Shown here in pieces: positions 7,666 to 14,670 of a stretch of 15,295 nucleotides of DNA (the stretch's first letter is position 1; each line of letters opens with the position of its first letter). The notes under the pieces were generated by a model, which worked only from the letters and a program-made list of their open reading frames with translations, ran no database searches and had not been told where the DNA came from. The position numbers and the translations under genes were made by a program. Source of the DNA: Candidatus Latescibacterota bacterium (GTDB lineage: Bacteria; Latescibacterota; UBA2968; UBA8231). The stretch lies in the NCBI GenBank assembly GCA_003529325.1, contig DPVW01000343.1, positions 1 through 15,295 on the forward strand. The letters are read 5' to 3'.

Positions 7666-8111
7666 CGGGTTTGACTTGTACTCTGAGACCTGAGCAGATC
7701 GGGCAGGTGGTCGAAATCGAAGAGCGCACCTTCGCCCAGCCGTGGACGGTGGATGATTTCGAGTGGGTATCCAGGGATGAGGGTGCGATCAATCTGGGAC
7801 TCTGGAAGGATGAAACCCTCGTCGGCTACGCCATCGGCGCCATTGAGGGTGCGGGGTTTCACCTGGCGAGTCTGGCGATTGATCTACCCTACCGACGCCA
7901 GGGGTGGGGCAGTCGATTGCTGTGTGCCTCCATGGCACGAGCGGCAACCCGTGGTTGCCAGACGTGTCGACTGGAGGCGCGTCGCTCAAACGATGCGGCA
8001 CTGCAGATGTATCAAAAATTCGACTTCGCCGTGGACGGAGTAGGGCGGCGGTTCTACACAAAACCAGTGGAAGACGCGTGGCTTCTCAGTCGGCCACTTT
8101 CAGCGCTATGA
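7662..8111 (+). CDS. rimI: N-acetyltransferase RimI (GNAT family)
   Basis: A 149-residue GNAT acetyltransferase. RimI acetylates the N-terminus of ribosomal protein S18 in E. coli and may act on other proteins. The acetyl-CoA pyrophosphate loop is [10 protein letters not shown], followed by [19 protein letters not shown] and the C-terminal [14 protein letters not shown], matching the family's order and length (148 in E. coli). The start is GTG at 7662, overlapping the tsaB stop as GTGA, which indicates translational coupling. Upstream in-frame starts lie within tsaB and add no conserved sequence. Confidence 0.93.
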   Translation: MTGLTCTLRPEQIGQVVEIEERTFAQPWTVDDFEWVSRDEGAINLGLWKDETLVGYAIGAIEGAGFHLASLAIDLPYRRQGWGSRLLCASMARAATRGCQTCRLEARRSNDAALQMYQKFDFAVDGVGRRFYTKPVEDAWLLSRPLSAL

Positions 8112-8121
8112 GGAGAAGAAG

Positions 8122-9234
8122 ATGGCTCAAGTCGTTCTTAAGGACGTGAGAAAGGTCTTCGATAAGGACGTTGTCGCTGTCGATGACGCCAACATCGAAA
8201 TCAAGGACCGGGAATTTGTCGTTCTCGTGGGACCTTCCGGGTGCGGCAAGTCGACGACTCTGCGGATGGTGGCGGGCCTCGAAGAGGTCACCAGTGGCGA
8301 GATCTATATCGACGGAACGTTGGTCAATGACGTTCCGCCGAAAGATCGGGACATCGCTATGGTCTTCCAGAACTATGCGCTCTATCCACACATGACAGTC
8401 TATCAGAACATGGCCTTCGGACTCAAACTCAGGAAGTACCCGAAGGAGGAGATCGAGTCCCGAGTGCTCGAGGCGGCCGATATCCTCGGCATTCAGGAGT
8501 TGCTTGAACGCAAGCCGAAGGCTCTCTCCGGCGGCCAGCGGCAGCGTGTCGCCGTGGGGCGCGCCATCGTTCGCAAGCCGAAGGTATTTCTCTTCGATGA
8601 GCCTCTCTCCAATCTCGATGCCAAGTTGCGCGTGCAGATGCGCACAGAGATCAGCAAGCTGCACACACGTCTCGCAGCGACGATGGTCTACGTCACACAT
8701 GATCAGACCGAAGCGATGACCATGGGGGACCGCATCGTCGTCATGAAGGATGGCCAGATCCAACAGAATGACACGCCACTGAACCTCTACAACCACCCGG
8801 TAAATCAGTTTGTCGCCGGATTTATCGGCAGTCCGTCGATGAACTTCGTGCAGGGCACTCTGGTGGCGGAAGGAGATGGGCTCGTCTTCGACGAGGGCAA
8901 TTTCCGCTTGAGCCTGGCGAAACAGCACCACGAAGGATTGAAGAATCACATCGGCAAGGAGGTCACCCTCGGGATTCGACCAGAGGACATTCACGATCCC
9001 GACACGATGGCTCCTGGCGTCCAAGCTGTCGAGATTGACGCCAATGTTGAGGTCGTGGAGCCCATGGGGAACGAGGTGTTTCTCTATCTGACGACGGGGA
9101 AGTCTACCTTTGTGGCGCGCGTCGATCCCGTACACATCCCCACAGTCGCACAGGGCGTTCGCCTTGCAGTCGAGATCGATAAGGCTCATTTCTTCGATTG
9201 CGAGACCAAGATGAGTCTCGTGCATCGCACCTAA
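8122..9234 (+). CDS. ugpC: ABC transporter ATP-binding protein, UgpC/MalK/MsmX type
   Basis: A 370-residue nucleotide-binding subunit of a carbohydrate-type ABC importer. Walker A is GPSGCGKST (37-45), the Q-loop Gln is 83, the signature is LSGGQ (135-139), Walker B with the catalytic Glu is VFLFDEP (155-161) and the switch His is 193. The C-terminal third is the regulatory OB/TOBE region with GSPSMNF and LGIRPEDI, the pattern of MalK, UgpC and MsmX. The symbol is a family label, and the substrate is unknown. No permease or binding protein is in the window. Such ATPases can serve several sugar transporters, and MsmX is a known example. The ribosome binding site AGGAG (8111-8115) is strong, 6 nt before the ATG and directly after the rimI stop. 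Confidence 0.92.
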   Translation: MAQVVLKDVRKVFDKDVVAVDDANIEIKDREFVVLVGPSGCGKSTTLRMVAGLEEVTSGEIYIDGTLVNDVPPKDRDIAMVFQNYALYPHMTVYQNMAFGLKLRKYPKEEIESRVLEAADILGIQELLERKPKALSGGQRQRVAVGRAIVRKPKVFLFDEPLSNLDAKLRVQMRTEISKLHTRLAATMVYVTHDQTEAMTMGDRIVVMKDGQIQQNDTPLNLYNHPVNQFVAGFIGSPSMNFVQGTLVAEGDGLVFDEGNFRLSLAKQHHEGLKNHIGKEVTLGIRPEDIHDPDTMAPGVQAVEIDANVEVVEPMGNEVFLYLTTGKSTFVARVDPVHIPTVAQGVRLAVEIDKAHFFDCETKMSLVHRT

Positions 9235-9243
9235 TCGCCTTCG

Positions 9244-10335
9244 TTGTCACTCGATCGTATCGTCGGCCAGGAACGAGCCAAAGCGCAAATCAGCGCCTGG
9301 TTTGCCTCGCAACGGTTGCCGCATGCAGTCCTGATCACAGGGCAGGAGGGGGTCGGCAAGCGCCGCCTGGCCCTCGAACTGGCGAAGGCCATCAACTGTC
9401 GTCAAATGCCCGGGGTTGGCTGTGACAGTTGTTCTTCCTGCACCAAGGCCGAGAGTCTCTCACACCCCAATATCCACATCCTGCTACCCCTGCCGACCGG
9501 TTCTTCCCGCAGTGGTTCCGACGCGGAGCAGTTTGCCGCTCTGCGTGAGACGGCTCTCGACTACCTCGCAGGGGGTTCCACGTCGCGCAGTGGCAGCAAT
9601 CTGCCCAAGGACCACATCCTGCTGCTACAACGGGAGATGTCTTTCGCTCCGACGGAAGCCCCGAAACGGGTGGCCGTCATCTTTGCTGCTGACTGCATGC
9701 AGAAGGCCGGTGCCAACTCCCTGCTGAAAATTCTCGAGGAACCACCACGCCACGCAGTCTTCCTACTGGTATCATCCGCCCCGGACCGTCTGTTGCCAAC
9801 GGTCGTTTCCCGTTGTCAGCGGTTGCCTCTGCGGCCCCTGAGGGCAGAAGAGATTCGTGCACAGCTCATGGAGCAGGGTCTGGCCCCGGAGCGGGCCGAA
9901 CTGGCCTCTCGCCTTGCCGTGGGCAATCGTCTGCCCCCGGCCAATGTCGGTGGCGAGGAGTTCGACGCCATGCGCGAACTGGTGGAGAGATTTATCGACT
10001 CCGCATTGTCCGGTGCCGAAGAAGAATACTGGGCGTTGCTCGAGGCTTTGGGTGGGCGACCGGACAAGCAACGTATGGAAGGGTTTCTTGGATTGTGCTC
10101 GGCGTATCTTCGAGACATCTTTCTGATCGGCCTGCAGCGTGTGTCACAGGTGGCCAATACAGACCGCGAGCCTCGATTGAAGAACTGGTCAGAGCGTATC
10201 GATCCGCGTCGACTCGATGGCGTCGCCGAAAGCCTCGATGCCGCATTCGAGAGTCAGCGACACAATGTGAGCCCGCAACTCCTGCTGGCCGACATCTGGC
10301 ATCAGGTGCGTCGTTCAGGGAGTGTCAACGCTTGA
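9244..10335 (+). CDS. holB: DNA polymerase III subunit delta' (HolB)
   Basis: A 363-residue clamp-loader subunit that helps open the sliding clamp during replication. The N-terminus SLDRIVGQERAKAQ is typical. Four cysteines (52, 60, 63, 66; C-x7-C-x2-C-x2-C) form the zinc module. LLKILEEPP (160-168) and the SRC motif with its trans-acting Arg (189-191) are conserved. The P-loop GQEGVGKR (33-40) lacks the Ser/Thr after Lys, which fits a subunit that does not hydrolyse ATP. A Ser/Gly-rich insertion at about 85-118 makes it longer than E. coli delta' (334). The TTG at 9244 gives the normal family start, 9 nt after the ABC gene; no Shine-Dalgarno is visible. Confidence 0.92.
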   Translation: MSLDRIVGQERAKAQISAWFASQRLPHAVLITGQEGVGKRRLALELAKAINCRQMPGVGCDSCSSCTKAESLSHPNIHILLPLPTGSSRSGSDAEQFAALRETALDYLAGGSTSRSGSNLPKDHILLLQREMSFAPTEAPKRVAVIFAADCMQKAGANSLLKILEEPPRHAVFLLVSSAPDRLLPTVVSRCQRLPLRPLRAEEIRAQLMEQGLAPERAELASRLAVGNRLPPANVGGEEFDAMRELVERFIDSALSGAEEEYWALLEALGGRPDKQRMEGFLGLCSAYLRDIFLIGLQRVSQVANTDREPRLKNWSERIDPRRLDGVAESLDAAFESQRHNVSPQLLLADIWHQVRRSGSVNA

Positions 10336-11195
10336 ACTCACCCGGGGGCAGACCCCCCTCAAGCACGCTACCACGGCCGCGCAAGCGATTCGGGCAGCAC
10401 TTTCTCGTGGACAACAGCGTGCTGACAGATATCGCGGCCCGGGTCGAGTCTACGCCCGAGGACCTCGTCCTCGAGATCGGTCCAGGTAGAGGAGCGCTGA
10501 CAGCGCCATTGCGGCAGCGGGTGGAGGGACTCGTAGCCATCGAGATCGACCGGGATCTGTGTGCCCATCTGCGCCAACGGTTCGCCGACCCCCCGCTGCG
10601 CGTGCTCGAAGGTGATGTGCTGCGGTTGGATCTGCAGCAACTGCTTGAGGAGGAAGGGCGATCGACGCTGTTTGTCGTCTCCAACCTGCCATACAATATC
10701 ACCGCGCCCGTGCTGTTCCGTCTGCGGGAATACGCCGGACTGGTACGTCGCGCCGTGCTGACCGTGCAGAAGGAAGTCGCCGAGCGGCTCGTATCCGAGT
10801 CTGGAAATCGCGCCTATAGCCAACTCACGGTGTTTTTGGGTCAGTGCGCCCGAATTCGTCTGGCGCGACTGATTCCCAGCACTGCCTTCAAGCCGCAACC
10901 GAAGGTGGATTCTGCCGTCATCGACGTGGAGTTTCTGCCAAATCACGTCCCCGTTGACGACATGCGAGTGTTCGAACTCGTCGTCAAGGTGGCCTTCTCT
11001 CAACGCCGCAAGATGCTGCGCAATGCCCTCAAGTCACTGCCCTTCGCCGAGGCTGGTGGCACCATTGCCAGCCAGGATCTGGAGCGCTTGGCGGAGGCTG
11101 CCGACATCGACCTGACACAGCGTGCCGAGGATCTCTCCATCGGTCAATTCGCCCGATTCGCGTCGGTCCTAGGGGGGGCAAGACCGACGGAATGA
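10332..11195 (+). CDS. rsmA: 16S rRNA (adenine1518-N6/adenine1519-N6) dimethyltransferase RsmA/KsgA
   Basis: A 287-residue SAM-dependent enzyme that dimethylates two adjacent adenines in helix 45 of 16S rRNA late in 30S assembly. RKRFGQHFLVD (17-27), the SAM loop LEIGPGRGALT (47-57), the acidic EID (71-73), GDV (94-96) and SNLPYNIT (117-124) are all in place, as are the C-terminal FKPQPKVDSAV and FSQRRKMLRNAL. The TTG at 10332 overlaps the holB stop as TTGA and has AGGGAG at 10317-10322, so holB and rsmA are translationally coupled. Longer in-frame extensions would lie entirely within holB and look like out-of-frame sequence. Confidence 0.95.
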   Translation: MNSPGGRPPSSTLPRPRKRFGQHFLVDNSVLTDIAARVESTPEDLVLEIGPGRGALTAPLRQRVEGLVAIEIDRDLCAHLRQRFADPPLRVLEGDVLRLDLQQLLEEEGRSTLFVVSNLPYNITAPVLFRLREYAGLVRRAVLTVQKEVAERLVSESGNRAYSQLTVFLGQCARIRLARLIPSTAFKPQPKVDSAVIDVEFLPNHVPVDDMRVFELVVKVAFSQRRKMLRNALKSLPFAEAGGTIASQDLERLAEAADIDLTQRAEDLSIGQFARFASVLGGARPTE

Positions 11196-13096
11196 TCCGC
11201 TGGACTGTCGTCTGCGTTCTGCTCTGTGTAACCGCCGTCTGCGGCGAAAATTACTCTCTGAGCTTCAGCCGCCGATCCGAGCGGCTGACGTGGCGACCGG
11301 TCTTTCCCGGCTGGAATTTCTCAACGCCGGTCACATTGTCGGCGGCAGGGGATTCGACCTCCATGCTGCGCCTCAATGCGTCGATGTCGATGAACGCGAT
11401 CCTCGACCAACGGAATGGGCGCAACAACTGGACCGAGAACGCAAGTATCCGTACATCCGTACAATACCCGATCCTGGGTCCCCGTGCATCGGTGGGGATC
11501 ACGGCAAACATGTCAAGCCGAAATGCCAGCCTGCTGAATCAGAAAACACGCAGCCAGACCATCAATTTTCGTTTCCAATACCAGCCACTGAGCGGTTCCG
11601 GTGGTGTTTTTGAGAATCTGCGCTTCAAAATCGTGCCCGGTCTGATCACGGCGCGGCGTGCCAGCCCGGTAAATCCCGACAGTCTTCTCGAGGAGACGGG
11701 CCTGCAATACAATGGCTCCATGAGCACGTCTCCGAATTTCGATCTCTTTGGCGAGCGTCTGACGACGAATCTGTCCCTCAACAAGACGGACAACACGCTG
11801 AAGAACAACAAGAGCCGCAGTGAGAATCTCCGCGCCAGTTCAGCCTATACCTTTCCGGGAGATGTGCGCACGAACCTGTCAATTTCGGAGTCTCGTTCGG
11901 AGACGGGTGTGACGCGGTCCGTCATCGGCAGCGCCGACACGGCCGTCGTGGCGGAGTTGTCGAAACGCCGAAGCCGGAGTGTGAGCACTTCGTTGACAGG
12001 CAAGGTACACGGCTTCAATCTGCGTTCGAGCCAGTCCTGGTCCGAGGGTTTGAACACAAATTCGGCGAATGCCGACAACGATCCACGGAATCGATTCTAT
12101 GCCAGAGACCGTGAGAGCGAGCGCTGGAACTTTTCCGGCAATGTCGATGGCCGCATCACAGAAAATCTGACGGGCTCGACAAAAATCTCCTGGGCGACGA
12201 CAGACGAGCGCCGCCTTGCGGTGCCACTACCGTCGGGTGGTCAGTTTCGCGATCCCACCGATGACCGCGAAGATCGCAACCTGCAGGTCGGTGGCAGTCT
12301 GGACTGGCAACTCAAAGAGGGGCATCAGGTGCAGATGTCCGGGTCTACGCGCATGAATCGCGTCGACAATCCTGGCGCATCGGAGCAGGATCGCGACAGC
12401 TACAATCAGGTGGCGTCGCTCTCGTATCGGGGGCGCCGTGAGGACGGCATGCGCTATGATGTCGGTCTGTCATCGAGCCGATCTCACAGGGTCAGTCTGG
12501 ATGTAACGCGCTCCGCCGACAATCAGCGCTCAAGCGAACTGCGCCTGTCGACCAATACCAGTTATGATCGTCTGGAGACGCAGTTCTCCCATAACTTTGA
12601 GATCTCTGCACGTCGTACTATTTTCGATTTTGATCGCAACGTCAATGCCAGTATCAGCAACCGGCGCAGCAACATCCGCCGTGGCTGGTCGATGCGCCAT
12701 AGCGTCCGCCGCGCCCTCTTCGAGATACTGCAACTGAGCACGACATATGCCTATAGTGCCGATGATTTCGGCACATTGCTGGTGGGAGACGGGTCGCAGA
12801 TCGTCGAAACGGACAACAACGACCATCGCATCAGTCTGGCCATGAGTTACCGTCCCAGTTCAGCCCTGAGCATGGGTACAAGCTACAGCTACCGGTTGGA
12901 TCGGCGATGGTCGTTCTTCTATGCCAATGAAACCACCGATCGCGACCTGTCCTTCCGCAATGCGCACCGAAACCTGGCGGTCAATGTGGATTACAAACCG
13001 ACAGGGTATACCGGCCTGTCGGCACGTGCCAGTCGATCTCAACAACGAAGCGGTACTTTCGACGATCTGTCGTTGACTCTCAGTCGCACATTCTGA
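11192..13096 (+). CDS. Predicted outer-membrane beta-barrel protein, family not recognised
   Basis: A 634-residue protein I do not recognise as a named family. It opens with a short signal peptide (MIRWTVVCVLLCVTAVCG, likely cut near 18). The rest is low in Cys, rich in Ser, Arg, Asn and Thr, and runs as amphipathic strands of alternating polar and apolar residues, such as LRLNASMSMNAI, NLSLNKTD and ISLAMSYRP. It ends in LSLTLSRTF, a terminal Phe as in substrates of the BAM assembly machine. I see no TonB plug, OmpA domain or enzyme motif. Its ATG overlaps the rsmA stop as ATGA, so it belongs to the operon. A role as porin, export pore or barrel scaffold of the FCB type is open. The beta-barrel call is fairly secure; the function is unknown. 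Confidence 0.85.
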   Translation: MIRWTVVCVLLCVTAVCGENYSLSFSRRSERLTWRPVFPGWNFSTPVTLSAAGDSTSMLRLNASMSMNAILDQRNGRNNWTENASIRTSVQYPILGPRASVGITANMSSRNASLLNQKTRSQTINFRFQYQPLSGSGGVFENLRFKIVPGLITARRASPVNPDSLLEETGLQYNGSMSTSPNFDLFGERLTTNLSLNKTDNTLKNNKSRSENLRASSAYTFPGDVRTNLSISESRSETGVTRSVIGSADTAVVAELSKRRSRSVSTSLTGKVHGFNLRSSQSWSEGLNTNSANADNDPRNRFYARDRESERWNFSGNVDGRITENLTGSTKISWATTDERRLAVPLPSGGQFRDPTDDREDRNLQVGGSLDWQLKEGHQVQMSGSTRMNRVDNPGASEQDRDSYNQVASLSYRGRREDGMRYDVGLSSSRSHRVSLDVTRSADNQRSSELRLSTNTSYDRLETQFSHNFEISARRTIFDFDRNVNASISNRRSNIRRGWSMRHSVRRALFEILQLSTTYAYSADDFGTLLVGDGSQIVETDNNDHRISLAMSYRPSSALSMGTSYSYRLDRRWSFFYANETTDRDLSFRNAHRNLAVNVDYKPTGYTGLSARASRSQQRSGTFDDLSLTLSRTF

Positions 13097-13109
13097 CCGC
13101 TTATTTTCC

Positions 13110-13128
13110 GCGCCGGCTCAGCCGGCGC
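13110..13128 (+). promoter_or_regulatory. GC-rich hairpin next to the ilvE ribosome binding site
   Basis: GCGCCGGC (13110-13117) pairs perfectly with GCCGGCGC (13121-13128) around the loop TCA. It lies in the 45-nt gap between the barrel protein gene and ilvE and ends 1 nt before the AGGAG. There is no downstream U-tract, so it is not a normal terminator. It could stabilise processed mRNA ends or affect ilvE translation. Confidence 0.55.
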
Positions 13129-13129
13129 C

Positions 13130-13134
13130 AGGAG
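13130..13134 (+). promoter_or_regulatory. Ribosome binding site that decides the ilvE start
   Basis: AGGAG at 13130-13134 is only 1 nt from the first ATG (13136) but 7 nt from the second in-frame ATG (13142). Normal spacing therefore favours 13142. Confidence 0.65.
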
Positions 13135-13141
13135 TATGTCC

Positions 13142-14065
13142 ATGCCCCCCATGCCCAAGTCCGACAAGATCTGGTTCAACGGCGAACTCGTCCCCTGGGA
13201 CGAGGCGCGGGTGCACGTGCTGGCCCACGTCGTGCACTACGGATCGTCGGTTTTTGAGGGGATTCGCTGCTACGAAACAGTAAAGGGTCCTGCCGTGTTC
13301 CGTCTCGAGGAGCACGTGGATCGGTTGTTTGATTCGGCCAAGATCTACCGCATGGAGATCCCATACAGCCGCAAGCAACTCTGCGACGCCGTGCTCGAGA
13401 CGATCCGGGTCAACGAGCTGAAGGCCTGTTATGTCAGACCCATCTGCTTTCGCGGGTATGGTTCGCTCGGTGTCGATCCCACAACCTGTCCGGTTGAGAC
13501 CGTCATCGCCGTCTGGCATTGGGGTCAGTATCTGGGGGAGGACGCTCTGAAAAAGGGCGTGTCCGTCTGTACATCGTCATGGAATCGTTCCGCACCCAAC
13601 ACCATGCCGAATCTGGCCAAGGCCGGGGGCAACTACTTGAACTCGCAGCTGGTGCGCATGGAGGCCAACCTGAACGGTTATGACGAAGGGATCGTGCTCG
13701 GTACGGATGGTCTCGTCAGTGAAGGCAGTGGCGAGAACATCTTCGCCGTGAAGGCGGGCAAGATTGCGACGCCCATGTCGTACCAATCGATCCTTCCGGG
13801 GATCACACGGCACACGGCGATCACCGTGGCGCGAGAATTGGGTATCGAAGTCGAGGCTCGTCCGATTCCGCGTGAGTTTCTGTATGTCGCTGACGAGGTC
13901 TTTTTTACCGGGACCGCCGCAGAGATTTCGCCGATTCGCGCCATCGATCAAATCGAGATCGGCAACGGTCAACGAGGACCCATAACCGAAAAAATCCAGA
14001 CGCGGTTCTTCCAGATAGTCAACGCCAAAGTCGAAGACCAACACGGCTGGCTTACCTTCGTCTGA
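13142..14065 (+). CDS. ilvE: Branched-chain amino acid aminotransferase IlvE (class IV)
   Basis: A 307-residue PLP enzyme that moves amino groups between glutamate and the 2-oxo acids of leucine, isoleucine and valine. [15 protein letters not shown] near the N-terminus, RPICFRGYG, the PLP-binding Lys in [14 protein letters not shown] (Lys160 from this start) and [10 protein letters not shown] are standard for the bacterial IlvE group, as is [11 protein letters not shown]. The length equals E. coli IlvE (309). The start at 13142 is preferred for ribosome binding site spacing, though 13136 would add just two residues. It follows the barrel gene after 45 nt and may be co-transcribed. No leader peptide with Leu/Ile/Val codons, as used in attenuation, is visible in the gap. 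Confidence 0.95.
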   Translation: MPPMPKSDKIWFNGELVPWDEARVHVLAHVVHYGSSVFEGIRCYETVKGPAVFRLEEHVDRLFDSAKIYRMEIPYSRKQLCDAVLETIRVNELKACYVRPICFRGYGSLGVDPTTCPVETVIAVWHWGQYLGEDALKKGVSVCTSSWNRSAPNTMPNLAKAGGNYLNSQLVRMEANLNGYDEGIVLGTDGLVSEGSGENIFAVKAGKIATPMSYQSILPGITRHTAITVARELGIEVEARPIPREFLYVADEVFFTGTAAEISPIRAIDQIEIGNGQRGPITEKIQTRFFQIVNAKVEDQHGWLTFV

Positions 14066-14135
14066 TCTGCCGGGTCATCCTGGGGTCAGACGACCGGCGT
14101 TCGTCGCTCTGTCACCCACAGTCCGGGCGGCTCAA

Positions 14136-14156
14136 GGGTGATCTTTTTTATCACCC
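14136..14156 (+). terminator. Hairpin downstream of ilvE, possible terminator
   Basis: GGGTGAT (14136-14142) pairs with ATCACCC (14150-14156). Six T's lie in the loop rather than after the stem. It starts about 70 nt after the ilvE stop. Because the T-run is in the loop, it does not fit the classic terminator form and may instead be part of the repeated TCACCC motif set nearby. Confidence 0.3.
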
Positions 14157-14383
14157 GGTCCCACCCTTCGAGCCCGTGATATCACCCCCCTCGGCAATCG
14201 ATTCTGGACGGATATACGTGTCGTAACTATCACATAAACAATGAATTACAGGATATAAGTCTTGCCGAGGCCATGCCTTCGCGACGGTCCAAGGCACGGC
14301 TGCAGTCGAGACCCGCGCGAGCCCCCTACACTAAGGGCTTGCGCTTTGCCCGAAGATTCGCGACCGTTGCGGGAATTCGCCAT

Positions 14384-14399
14384 GTAAACGTGCGTTTAC
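14384..14399. promoter_or_regulatory. Operator-like palindrome GTAAACG-TG-CGTTTAC
   Basis: A perfect 7-bp inverted repeat with a 2-bp centre, too tight for all seven pairs to form a hairpin and so more likely a dimer-binding DNA site. The half-site GTAAACG resembles those bound by LacI-family regulators, but those usually have CG at the centre with no extra bases. It lies about 90 nt upstream of the 59-codon ORF, on the way to the TPR lipoprotein gene. Confidence 0.5.
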
Positions 14400-14471
14400 T
14401 TGGAGACAGTAACAGACGAAATAGCAGTTAAATAATTCAGCTCAGTTGACCGAGTTGTCATCGCTCTCTAC

Positions 14472-14480
14472 AGGGAGGAG
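14472..14480 (+). promoter_or_regulatory. Very strong ribosome binding site of the 59-codon ORF
   Basis: AGGGAGGAG ends 6 nt before the ATG at 14487, the strongest Shine-Dalgarno match in the window. It is the main reason to accept the small ORF as translated and to prefer the ATG over the TTG at 14481. Confidence 0.65.
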
Positions 14481-14486
14481 TTGTCG

Positions 14487-14666
14487 ATGGACCGGAAGAC
14501 CCATTGGGGCGCCGCTATCTTTGCGACGTGCCTCTACGGCACCAGTTTCGGCTTTGGTATCGCCAGGGACATCGGCTCTCTGCAGGACGTTCGTCTCGAC
14601 TACGCCTACACATCGGTCGATCTGTTCGATGCGCTCAACACATTCACCTTCCAGATGGGCTTCTGA
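14487..14666 (+). CDS. Small 59-residue protein resembling the end of an outer-membrane barrel
   Basis: A short ORF with a strong ribosome binding site. The first half (MDRKTHWGAAIFATCLYGTS) has a basic start and an apolar stretch, weakly like a signal peptide. The second half (LQDVRLDYAY, then LNTFTFQMGF) reads like the last two strands of a PorV/UPF0164-type barrel, ending in Phe. Such barrels are normally several hundred residues long, and a stop lies just upstream in frame (14433-14435). It may be a relic of a barrel gene, a true small outer-membrane peptide, or a coupling ORF for the next gene, whose ATG lies 4 nt after its stop. I cannot decide between these. The family resemblance is from memory and only moderate. 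Confidence 0.5.
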   Translation: MDRKTHWGAAIFATCLYGTSFGFGIARDIGSLQDVRLDYAYTSVDLFDALNTFTFQMGF

Positions 14667-14670
14667 GCGT

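Larger units (their letters stand above)
14066..14486. other. Non-coding region between ilvE and the 59-codon ORF
   Basis: About 420 nt without a credible gene on either strand. It holds repeated TCACCC motifs and a T-loop hairpin (14111-14187), an AT-rich patch (about 14220-14260), a 6-bp stem TGCCTT/AAGGCA (14274-14279 with 14291-14296), the palindrome at 14384-14399 and a second AT-rich patch before the ORF (about 14410-14440). I could not identify a convincing sigma-70 promoter in it, though one is expected for the genes that follow. Confidence 0.6.

Noticed and set aside
8086..9225. Minus-strand ORF of 379 codons opposite the ABC ATPase
   Set aside because: It is antisense to a clearly real gene along nearly its whole length and shows no recognisable domain. 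Long antisense frames are common in GC-rich genes.
9813..10331. Upstream extension of rsmA inside holB
   Set aside because: It is the shadow of holB in another frame; RsmA proteins begin shortly before the FGQHFL motif.
14446..14474. TTGACC (14446-14451) as a -35 box for the small ORF
   Set aside because: At 17 nt spacing the -10 would be TACAGG and would overlap the ribosome binding site, leaving no room for it in the transcript.
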